Assembly: GCA_009602725.1 (NCBI GenBank)
Contig: WELB01000322.1
Coordinates: 38,292 to 102,291, forward strand
Direction of reading: 5' to 3'
Source of the DNA: Spirogloea muscicola
Lineage: Eukaryota > Streptophyta > Zygnematophyceae > Spirogloeales > Spirogloeaceae
Length of the DNA stretch: 64,000 bases
The first letter of the stretch is position 1; each line of letters opens with the position of its first letter. Under the pieces are notes generated by a model that had not been told where the DNA came from, made no database searches, and was given only the letters and a program-made list of their open reading frames with translations. Made by a program: the position numbers and the translations under genes. Positions 20,697 to 30,533 of the stretch are shown here, in pieces.

Positions 20697-22828
20697 TTTT
20701 GAGCGGGTCAACCTGCTGTAGGTTATGTAGATATTTAGATGTGCTTGCTTGCCTTTGTACTTGGCCATTGGCCTATGTTTGTTTCAAATACACGAAATTT
20801 TCTTTGAATAAGTTAAGCTCATCCAAAGGGGGCGATGGCTGGGAAATGCCAGCGCAGAGAGCATAGACAATGTTCAAAGGGCCGGCAGACGCTAAAATCA
20901 CACAGCTATGCAAGTGGCAAACACAGAGCTAGGCAAGTGGCTACAGCAAATGGCTTAGATATCCCGAGCCAGCAGCCGCAAGTCGGAGTAACTTGCAGCT
21001 GGAATAGAGCCTATAAGTTGAATTTCCTACTCGTGTGGCCTCTCACAGCCATTGCCTTACAACGCGAAAGCTGAACTTTCTTGCAGAATTCAGCAGCTGC
21101 AAGTCAGAGTTGCTTGCAGAGAAGCTTGCGACGACGTCCCTTGCGACAAAATCCAGAAGCAGCAGCCACGTCGCGGCCTGCCTGAAGGTCGCTGCAAAAG
21201 CGAGGAAATGCTGGAGGAAGACTTGCAGGCTTATATGGACCAAGTGAGCAAGCGAGCCCGCTGCACTGAAGCCGGGCTGCTGACCTTGCTGGCCTTGGTG
21301 TCGGACAATCGGAGAAAGAAAAGAAACTGAAAATAGCGCGCTTTAAGTAAGGCAATGGCTGTGAGAGGCCAGCCCAAATGTAGAAAGTAGCTCTTCCAAC
21401 TCAACAGCTCTGCCAAAGTCTTCTTCAAGTAAGGCGATTGCTTAGAAGGCCAGACCAGAGGAACTTACAATGTCCAAAAAGAGCCAGAAGGCGCAAGACC
21501 AAGAACTACTCTCCTTGTAATCTGCAACAGACCATCGTAAATCTCGAGTCGGAAATTGCAGATCAAAATAAGCTGAGGACGGAAAAGCGTAGCCCTGTCA
21601 AAAGCTGGAGGCAGCAGCCAAGGCTCGGCCTGCCCACAAGGGAACGGCAAATGCCAAAGATCGCTGCAGAGAAATGGCAAGCGCAACCGCAAAGGCCATT
21701 CGCTTTTGATGACAAGCCAACCGGGCAGCCATTGAAGGCCCAGCCCGGCGAGGGTCATTGGCTTTAGATGACGACCCAAATGGGAGCCCATCGGAGAAGC
21801 TCTCTCAAAGAAGGTGATGGTGGTGAAGAGCCACTGGAGTAAGTATGGCTCCCTCCCAGCGTGATTGTCTGCTCAGGCTTTCCCTGCCAGAGGAAGGACG
21901 GCCCTCCTCCAAGTGGACAAACGGCTGTGGACGCCTTAGCAGGTAGGAAGCGGACACAAGCTATCAGGAAAGGACTGCCAAGAGGGAACAGGCCAAAGAA
22001 GGCTGGACAAAAGTTGGGGTAAGACATGACAGCAAGGACGTTGAGGAACCTGGTAAGTACGCAAATTGTCCTTGAGCAGGCCATGAGCAAGCTCACATTG
22101 CGAGAACACACGAACTGTACCAGTCAGCTCATAGGCCTGCTTGTGCGATGGGAAGGCTTGCCGAAGTATTGGTGGAATCAGATAGTGAACAGGGAGACCT
22201 ACTCTACCTCCAGAGTCATGCCGCAACAAAAGAGAGATCGACAGCAAAAGTTTGTACTGGAATTGAGGACCACCAGATGGCGTGAGGTGGAATTTAGGCC
22301 CATGCAGCAGCAGTGTCTCTGCTGCCATTAATCAGAAGACCACCTTTGAAGCTGACATGCTTAAACCACCTCAATTCCAACTATGGCTAAACCTGTCCTT
22401 GACTTGCACAGATCACCAGTGTCTTGACAATACTCTAGCTGCCCAATTAAATGAGGATCAATATGAGGTTCAGAAGGAATATGCAATCTAAGTGGCACCA
22501 TAATTGTGAACACAACGGGGTCTTCAAATGAGCACTGGACTTCATCCGGCACTGCTTCTGAATTTTCTTTTCTTTTCTTTTCTTTTCTGAATTGGGTGCT
22601 AAAACAATTATGTGGACTCACTATATGAATGGCACAGGAAGGTGACCAGTGGGTGGGTGCCTCCTCCCCTTGCATTCGTGCAGCAAGTGTGCAATAGCCC
22701 TACCTTATGAGCCTTTCAGAAAGAGCTCCAAAAAATTGGCATCCGCTCTGCAGACTTCAAGACGGGCATGTAGGCCCGCACAAAAGAGTGCTACAGAAGC
22801 TGACAAGAAAGATCATCAATGGATGAGG
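20697..22828. other. Intergenic region with decayed tail modules
   Basis: Hairpin-module remnants occur at about 20830-20905, 21030-21065 (GGCCTCTCACAGCCATTGCC), 21345-21380 (antisense of the same) and 21430-21500. A (CTTTT)n-like microsatellite lies at about 22562-22590. Short open frames here are Lys/Gln-rich without any recognisable domain. No gene is supported. Confidence 0.5.
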
Positions 22829-24949
22829 CTATTTGAGCTCCATGAACATGGCCTCTTGCTTGCTGTTGAGGCCAAGAGCTTCGAGGCTGCAATCCTGCTC
22901 AATGTCTGTGAAGGTACGCCGGGGGTATTGTCGGACCTGCATTGCCAGCCCAGCAGGCCTATCTGTATCCTTAGCGTGTCCTAAGTGAGATACAAGAAGG
23001 CTCCAGAGTGCATGTGAGCACAAGCTTAGACGGACATAGAGGTCTGCAAATAACCCAAGTGGCATGGTTGATAAGTACCAAACGGTAGCTTCCTGGTCTT
23101 GCAGCACCGCTGACGTCAATGACGTCAAACAGAGACTGTCACAAGTACAAAGTAGAAAGGTGTGAGGGGGTCATTGACAAGGAGTGCCGACAGTCAAGTT
23201 AGACAACCTGCTCATCCAATCTGCAATCTGTTCAGTGCCTGAAGCACTTAAGCTGGATCACTCTTCGTGGTATCCATCATCATCAACTTACTCTTAAGTT
23301 GGTGGCTTTCAAGAACCGCCGGGAGACTTGAGTACCATCTGGCATACGAACACGTATCAATACAGCCCCTTCATCATTTGCAGGGGGCTCAGATGGCAAG
23401 GATGCCCGCTTTGCGTCCAACTGCCTTTGCAATACCTACCGAAGACCAGACAAGAAGGATGAGTGCCATGATGTCAAGCTTATGTGGACCAAACACATTT
23501 CAGCACCAGTCGACAGGATGCTATCTTGAGGTTCTTAGCAGCCTGCTGGCCATGTACAAGCATACCTCAGCCTCCTGCTGACGAGCCAACTTTTCATCTT
23601 CGTGCTGACGCTCCACTGCTCTAGCAAGTTCTTGCTCTTCTTGCACCTTGAACTCCTTCTCTCTATCGGCAGCTAGTGAAGCGAGATAGTCCTCATCCTG
23701 CAATAATCAATGAAGACCACACCAAGTACCAGCCACAGCAACAAAGTCAGTCCCATTCTGCTCACTGATAGGGGTCAGTGCTAGCAGAGCAACATATTAA
23801 TCTCATGTATTCAGCATAAATCACACTACCTGCTGCTCTCGCAAAAGTCGTGCTGTGACAACTGAAGGAGACATTGGTTGAGGAGGCTCCGCCACATCAT
23901 CTTGGCCATCTTCATAGTCTCCATATGGTGGTAAGGGGTGCACAAATCTACTCCTTCCAGCAGGGAATGGGAACCTGGCCCCAGGAGGGAAAGGTAAGCC
24001 AGGATGAAACCCAGGCCCATTGCGAAGACTTCGAACTTGGTCACCCTGCGCCAGATAAGGCACACCAAACAAGACTGCTTCCAGCATGGCTGCCTCTGCA
24101 TGTTCCTCTGATGACATGCCTCCCCACTGTTGCAATCAAGTGCATGTTGTGAGTTGCTGTAGCGTTGTTGTAATAGAGCAGGACACATGCGATCAGCAAT
24201 AAGTGGAAGCTGCCTCTGTACCTTCTCATGACACCCACCAATAACAACCAAGATGCATGGCTACATCTGTTATACAATTGGCTCACCTCATCAGCTGGTG
24301 AGGCCTCTCCACTTGCAGCAGCTTGATCATCAACATCTTCTGACTGCCGTGAAGCGACTGGAGGTGATACTACCTGCACATCATCCGCCTGATAGATACC
24401 TTCCACTCCGAGATTCAGTATTCTGTTTCTAGAGTCACATGCCAAAGTCTTTGCAGAATGATGCACTCCGACTGCTTTACATAAGCTGGCTCTATGATCA
24501 CATAGGGAAACGCTGTCGGACTCCTTGAAGTTCTTACAGGGTCATTGGCAGAAGAAACACAGCATGCATCCTGTCATACCTCTTCGGGAGGAGAAGCCAA
24601 TTCACTGGGAGCTGGCCTGTCACCGATTGGCTCAGCCTGGCGTGCATAGGGGTTGGAAATCTCCTGGACATCATCATCCGACTGAGACCACATACAGTCT
24701 CGTCAGCCGCGCCTTCTTGTCACTGACTTGTGGTCATCAGCACACTGTTCAGCTGCAGGGGAGGCACGCAGGCGACCTCACCGCTGTGTACTCGTACTGC
24801 TCCCACTCCTCCTGCGCCGCCTCCTTCTTCGACGCCTCGATAGCAGCTAGCAGCATCTGGTCCTCGACTTCGTTCCCGTCCTCGTCCATGGGAGCCGATG
24901 GCGGAGAGTCCCGCCTCGGATGCCCGTTGGGTGCAGAGAAGTCACCCAT
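22829..24949 (-). CDS. UIM- and UBX-domain protein, PUX8/SAY1-like Cdc48 adaptor
   Basis: UBX proteins dock on the AAA ATPase Cdc48/p97 and link it to ubiquitinated cargo. Eight exons join exactly in phase 0: 24949-24782, 24681-24580, 24388-24287, 24126-23830, 23697-23566, 23420-23292, 23135-23079 and 22936-22829, giving 364 residues. Near residues 28-45 is a ubiquitin-interacting motif (EDQMLLAAIEASKKEA). Exon 5 is the charged helix before UBX (DEDYLASLAADREKEFKVQE, QELARAVERQHEDEK). Exons 6-8 make the UBX fold: GAVLIRVRMPDGTQVSRRF, LFDVIDVSGAARPGSYRL and VRQYPRRTFTDIEQDCSLEA, ending MFMELK. Plant PUX8 also has an N-terminal UBA domain, which I do not see. The start is the Met of MGDFSAPNG; the frame is open up to a Met at 25249 through an alanine-rich stretch, so a longer form is possible. 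Confidence 0.88.
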
Positions 24950-25584
24950 GGCCCCCGTCGCCGGGGCCTCAAGCTGCGGTGCGTGGCATGCGAAGACCGC
25001 TGGCTGTGGGACAGCCACCGGCCGGCCGACGGCGAGGCCTCTCCTCCACCGCAAGCAGGCCGGGAGTGGGGGCGACGTGATCCTTGGGAGCTCCGGATGT
25101 CGATGGGAGATTGACGGCAGCAGCACCAAGGCAGAAGGGAGGCTGCGACGGCAGCGTAAGGATTGCGCCGCCGCCGCCGCCGCCGCCGCCGCAGCCGCCG
25201 CCGCCGCAAGCGCCGCAAGCGCCGGAGGCAAGCGACACGCGGGCTTCACGGAGCCGTCCGCGGTGACGAGAAGTGGCCAGCAGTTAGTGGAGCGGGCGCA
25301 CCGTCACCGGCGCCTGCGAAGATTCTCGACCTGCGCGCCGGGTGGTGGACAGATACATCTATCTGCATATCCATTTGTTACCGAGCCGATCCCCTTTTTG
25401 CTGAAAACCTGAGATTCTTGCTGGACATCCTCGGGCTTGGGAAAGAATTAGCTGCCGCAGTTGAGCGCTTCGCGCCCCGCAGCGTCCCCGCTTGTAGCGG
25501 ACGCCACGTGGCGGCTTCTCCAGCCTCGCGGTTAGCGACGGCGCAAGTAGGAGATAGCGAGGGGTAAGTCGAACCGCCCGGCCA

Positions 25585-25892
25585 GTGGGAAAGCCGCTAA
25601 CCGGCCTGGCCATGGTTGACAAACCCGGCCATGCCTGCCCGCGCTGCCGCCACCGACGCCGCGTCCGCCGCCGCCGCCGCCCCCGCCACGACCGCGGCAG
25701 GCCAGGCCGGCGAAGGAGCTTCTCGAACGACGGAGGAGGTCCGTGGTCACGGCGCCGCGACGGTGGCATCCGCCTCGCACGCTGGTGGCTGGCCTGCGCC
25801 GGCCTGCTCCTTGCCGTCGGCTTGGGCACCTTTGCCGCTGTGGCGCTGGCATCGTCAAGGATTCCCATGCAGCTCGTCTCGCTGGACTGCAT
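25585..25892 (+). CDS. Candidate first exon of a single-pass membrane protein
   Basis: One frame gives an Arg-rich N terminus followed by a hydrophobic stretch of about 22 residues (WWLACAGLLLAVGLGTFAAV) and IPMQLVSLDCM, ending before GTCTTA, a possible donor. That pattern suits a type II membrane protein, but a competing Ala-rich frame starts at 25616 and no downstream exon is secure. It is divergent from the UBX gene, with a CACGTG at 25505-25510 between them. Confidence 0.22.
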
Positions 25893-27598
25893 GGTCTTAC
25901 CTCCTGCCATATCCTGGTGTGCCACCCCCCCGCCCATGTCCTACCTGTATCCTCTACTCATGTCACGGACTCTAAGCTTCCAGCTTCCCTGCAATCGCAG
26001 ACAGAGACCTTCGCCTCGCAAGGTTGTGCAATGTGAACCATGGAATCAGGCCCTCTACCACAGAGCTGCCACCGCTACCAGATCAGTGGCTGACGTGCTA
26101 ACTAGATCACCGCTGTTCGTGCTTCTACCAGGTTCGCAGCTCGCTGTCGGCGAGCAGTAGCGCCTGCTGCCGCCTTGGCTTAGGTACCGAGGTCAGGCGA
26201 TGACTTGCAAGTGGAAGAGAGTTTCTGGCTTGAGCAGCTTGACCTTTGGCGGCCTCCACTTGAGGTTCGGCAGGTCGGGTTTGGCTTGATATGCCCGGGC
26301 AGCTGATGCGCATGAAAGCCGAATCACCACCTGTGCTGCTTCCAGCTCAGTGGCGCCTGGGCTTCACCTTCGCGTGGAGGACCAAGGGTAAGTGTGAGAT
26401 GCAGCACACAGAGGCCACCCTGCTCCCAGCAATGGCAGCAGATTCTGCCTGCTCAAAATCTCTCCTCAATCAGACTCAAACATTATGCAGGCTGCCAGTG
26501 CTACAATGTAGGAGGTTGTGCCACAGATGAGGACGGGCACCACGTTAACGTTATCAATGTAGGGTGCTGCGGCTCTGATCAGTCGCATCCGCTGTAGCAA
26601 CTCTTTGGCATGGAGACCCCTGCCTTACATCGACTCTGACAGTCAGGCCAAGGGCTGATGCCTGCGTTTACTCGCTTGGCCTGCAGGTAAACAATGTATG
26701 TGCCCTTGCCATTACGATCTGATTCCTGTGGCATGTGCGCATGAGCCACGGTGGCAGTACTGCTGACAGCAACTGTGGCAGCAAGTAATTCAGGCAGGAT
26801 TGCTGTGGAGCTTACACGCTTCAGCAGATTTGGCTGCGGTGAGTGTGCATGCCATTGTCACCAGAGGAATGTGGCTATCAACGCGGATCATGGTGCATGC
26901 GTCCGCTGTTTATGCATCTCAAGTGTTGCCCCTAGTAGTAGAGTCATCCTCATGGATGCAATCTACAGTTTTGGAGCAAAAGTTCTACTGAAGTCCAGAC
27001 CTTCCTTCTGAGCATTACCTTTGGCCACCACTGTGGCTTTTGTATTTATCAAGAGAACCATCTGTATTGCTTTTTACTCTTATGACCCACTTACAGTCCA
27101 TTGCCTTTCTTCCTGCAGGTTACTTAAGTGATTTGCAAGTTCCTATAATCTGCAGTTACTCGAATAGCTGACACCTTTCCAAGCATATCAACAGTTACTC
27201 GATTACATTAGCAACACGTTGTTTCCACTGCAGTGCATGTTGAGCATTAGAAGCCGCTTGTAAGCAGAATAGATTAACCAATATAATCGTCAAAAAGAAG
27301 AAGAAGAGAGAAGTTCCTTGACCAGTTGCCCAACTTGGTCCACAGGCTCCTTTCTTCTGTTACATTGTCTTATCATTGATAATGGAAGATCTTCAAACCT
27401 CTTGTCTAGCAGTTAAGATATTTCTTCCCCCTGCTCCTGCACATCAGCTTGTTCAATTTGTTTGTCTGCGTAATGTGCAGGAGCAGGGGAATAAAATCCT
27501 TCTGAAAAGCTAGACAACAAAGCTGAGGTATCTTGGAAGAGAAGTGGAGCTCCACTCTATGTGGCTACTGACAATGGCCAGGTGGTCTGGCGCTTGGT
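25893..27598. other. No recognisable gene
   Basis: It includes a (AAG)n-like stretch at about 27295-27310 and a long imperfect inverted repeat at about 27383-27542 (see findings). Open frames such as 26751-27011 lack domains. I see nothing else to annotate. Confidence 0.45.
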
Positions 27599-27749
27599 GT
27601 GGTGCTGTCCATTGCCGCGGAAGCGGCGGGCCCCCTCACCAGCTACTTGATCTGTAGGCAACCAACGGCAGCAACTGCAGAAGCACGGACGTCAATGTGC
27701 TGCTGCTGCAGGCCAGGTAGCTGTCAGAGTGCTGATGCTGGCGTCCATG

Positions 27750-28045
27750 GCAATTCTTTTCAGACCTTGTACATTCCTTTGGGCTGGATAAAAGTCTTCG
27801 GGCTGGCCCCTTTGAACCTTTGTCAGTTCTTTCCGGGCTGGCTTTTCACAGTCCCTTGCCCCCATTGGAGAGCCACTTCCTTGCACAGCCATTGCAGTGA
27901 ATAAGGCGAGCTGTCTCTCCATGAAGAGGGCGAAAGCTGTGAGAGAAAGTGGCTCTCCCAGATAGATGTGGCTCTCCCAATGTGGCAGAGGGCTGTGATA
28001 AGCCAGCCCGAAAAGAATTGACAAGGTCGAAGGGGCCAAACCACG
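27750..28045. repeat. Foldback element of inverted tail modules
   Basis: Left arm about 27800-27885, right arm about 27941-28042 in reverse complement. Shared blocks are GGCCCCTT, TTGTCARTTCTTT, CGGGCTGGCTTNTCACAG and GGAGAGCCACTT. The right arm holds a duplicated GTGGCTCTCCCA. A further module (TTGTACATTCCTTTGGGCTG) precedes the left arm. Confidence 0.7.
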
Positions 28046-28134
28046 AAGGGGCCATAAGCGCTATCTTATAGGGATGAACCACTCAATAACTACCACTGAG
28101 GAGCCTCAGACTCCGAGGACCAAGAAGGCGCGCG

Positions 28135-28797
28135 TTGCGTGTGACTTTCCTAGTGAAAGGAAAGCAGAAGGGCTCGCCCATTGAGGATAGGGGCTGGAAA
28201 AAGCCAGCCCAAAAACGAATGAACACAGTACGAGACGACAGAGAAGGCGCGCGGGGCGCATGAAATGAAAGAGAGGCCAATTCAAGCCAATACATTGTTC
28301 AGGCAGAGTCAAGTGCAAACTAAACATGGCTACATAATACGGAGACCATGACTAAGGTGCCTAAGGTGACATTGGTAGCCTCGGGTGAGCACAAACAAAT
28401 CTGACAAGCTAACTTGGGGAGCTGGAGCGCCGCCACGAAAGCCGGAGGCCTGACTTAGAGCGCGCCCTGCACGTTGATGAAGAGCCAATGCTTGCGAGCG
28501 CTGCAAACTAAGCGAGAGCCGCATTCTATAATATGCAACTAAGGCCTGTGGAATGCTGGAGTGGCCCAAGCTGCCCCCCCGACCTCGACGACACGCATCA
28601 ACCAGCCGGGCCAGATGCTGGATCAGGGAGGACCATTTCACGCTGTAGCCTCCGTAGATATCCATGGCACACGGGTAAAGATGGTCCCCTCGGGGATGGT
28701 CATGGTAGTGCCGCTCCTTCTTCTTACTCTGTCGGATCTGCGGCTCCTCACTCGTAACTACTGAGTGATCCATCCTCCCCCTGTGCTGACATGGCAT
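28135..28797 (-). mobile_element. Family 2 LINE 3' end with complete tail
   Basis: On the minus strand the ORF end reads KKERHYHDHPRGDHLYPCAM, YRMRLSLSLQRSQALALHQR and SLSDLFVLTRGY, then a tail with CACCTTAGGCACCTTAGTCA, CTGAACAATGTATTGGC, GCGCCCCGCGCGCCTTCTCT, and finally the hairpin module (GTTCATTCGTTTTTGGGCTG, CCAGCCCCTATCCTCAATGG). This copy ties the isolated GCGCGCGGGGCGCATGA repeats elsewhere to the 3' UTR of this LINE. It is 5'-truncated. Confidence 0.78.
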
Positions 28798-28808
28798 CTT
28801 CAGGCCCC

Positions 28809-29103
28809 TCTGTAGCTGCTAAACGCTTGTCGGCCCCTCCGAACCCTTGTCAATTCTTTTTGGGCTGGCTTATCACAGCCCTTGCCCCCATTTGAAGTGC
28901 CACTTCATTTTACGCTCCGCGCTGGACGTGGCCCAGCCAGACAGTGTTGACGTGGGTGCGCCAGCCTTGTATGCGTCGAGAAGTGAAAAGAGAGGAAAGG
29001 ATAGAGAAGTGGCACTCCAAATGGGGGCAAGGGCTGTGATAAGCCAGCCCATAAAGAATTGACAAGGGTTCGGAGGGGCCGACAAGCGTTTAGCAGCTAC
29101 AGA
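28809..29103. repeat. Foldback element with about 97-base arms
   Basis: The left arm starts TCTGTAGCTGCTAAACGCTT at 28809 and the right arm ends with its complement at 29103. The arms continue with GTCGGCCCCTCCGAACCCTT, TTGGGCTGGCTTATCACAGC and TGCCCCCATTTGRAGTGCCA and are nearly perfect. The loop of about 100 bases contains CTCCGCGCTGGACGT, which recurs at about 40850. It is non-coding; whether it is a MITE or two inverted LINE tails is undecided. Confidence 0.8.
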
Positions 29104-29400
29104 TCCGACAGACTAGCTGCCGGAAAACTATCCCCCTGCCGAAAGCCAGAGGCCGCAGCGAGAGCACGGCCAGCACGCAGATGTAGAGCATGGGCCATGG
29201 ACCGCTGGAGGGACACTGACAATCTCATCCGGTATACCTGAGCTCACGAGCCAGCTGCGTTGAAGTCAGCCGAAAAGGGAAGCCAAAAGCAGGAAGAAAG
29301 TGCTCGCCCATTGAGAATAGGGGCTGGAACAACCAGCCCGAAAAAGAATGAACAGAGTACGAGAAGGGGGCCAGGGGAAGCAGGAAGGCAGGTGGCTCAC
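29104..29400 (-). mobile_element. Family 1 LINE 3' fragment and tail
   Basis: Antisense pieces of the terminal ORF (AGRALAAASGF, MAHALHLRAGRA) lie at about 29130-29235, and ADFNAA at about 29250-29275, beside an antisense copy of the family 1 tail at 29290-29385. Order and orientation show rearrangement rather than one intact 3' end. Confidence 0.6.
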
Positions 29401-29539
29401 GTCTGCGCTGCTCGCCCATCTACCGCTCGGCCGTCTCGGCGCTCCGTCACTCCGCACCCGCTATTGGCTTTCCACAGCCCCTCGCCGTCGTTAGGAAAGC
29501 CACTTTCCCAACGCCGCTCTTCCCATCCCCGGCCATGCC

Positions 29540-29588
29540 GGTGCGCCGCGGCCGCCGCCCGCGGCGCGGCGGCGCCGCGGAGACGGCG

Positions 29589-29629
<41 letters not shown>
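29540..29629. other. GC-rich segment and A39 run at gap edge
   Basis: An ATG at 29535 opens a short Arg-rich frame that could be the start of the downstream kinase gene, but it leads straight into 39 adenines that abut the N gap. The A run is more likely an assembly or sequencing artefact at the contig end than genomic. Confidence 0.4.
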
Positions 29630-30533
29630 NNNNNNNNNNNNNNNNNNNNNNNNNNNNNNNNNNNNNNNNNNNNNNNNNNNNNNNNNNNNNNNNNNNNNNN
29701 NNNNNNNNNNNNNNNNNNNNNNNNNNNNNNNNNNNNNNNNNNNNNNNNNNNNNNNNNNNNNNNNNNNNNNNNNNNNNNNNNNNNNNNNNNNNNNNNNNNN
29801 NNNNNNNNNNNNNNNNNNNNNNNNNNNNNNNNNNNNNNNNNNNNNNNNNNNNNNNNNNNNNNNNNNNNNNNNNNNNNNNNNNNNNNNNNNNNNNNNNNNN
29901 NNNNNNNNNNNNNNNNNNNNNNNNNNNNNNNNNNNNNNNNNNNNNNNNNNNNNNNNNNNNNNNNNNNNNNNNNNNNNNNNNNNNNNNNNNNNNNNNNNNN
30001 NNNNNNNNNNNNNNNNNNNNNNNNNNNNNNNNNNNNNNNNNNNNNNNNNNNNNNNNNNNNNNNNNNNNNNNNNNNNNNNNNNNNNNNNNNNNNNNNNNNN
30101 NNNNNNNNNNNNNNNNNNNNNNNNNNNNNNNNNNNNNNNNNNNNNNNNNNNNNNNNNNNNNNNNNNNNNNNNNNNNNNNNNNNNNNNNNNNNNNNNNNNN
30201 NNNNNNNNNNNNNNNNNNNNNNNNNNNNNNNNNNNNNNNNNNNNNNNNNNNNNNNNNNNNNNNNNNNNNNNNNNNNNNNNNNNNNNNNNNNNNNNNNNNN
30301 NNNNNNNNNNNNNNNNNNNNNNNNNNNNNNNNNNNNNNNNNNNNNNNNNNNNNNNNNNNNNNNNNNNNNNNNNNNNNNNNNNNNNNNNNNNNNNNNNNNN
30401 NNNNNNNNNNNNNNNNNNNNNNNNNNNNNNNNNNNNNNNNNNNNNNNNNNNNNNNNNNNNNNNNNNNNNNNNNNNNNNNNNNNNNNNNNNNNNNNNNNNN
30501 NNNNNNNNNNNNNNNNNNNNNNNNNNNNNNNNN
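29630..30533. other. Assembly gap (904 N)
   Basis: Unknown sequence that interrupts the 5' part of the kinase gene. Confidence 0.99.

Noticed and set aside
22560-22592. Possible polypyrimidine splice signal
   Set aside because: It is a CTTTT-type microsatellite and no exon follows on either strand.
25163-25250. Alanine- and proline-run frames over GCC tracts here and at 3780, 18230, 36185 and 43690
   Set aside because: Trinucleotide tracts open all frames. Without neighbouring conserved sequence they do not show coding.
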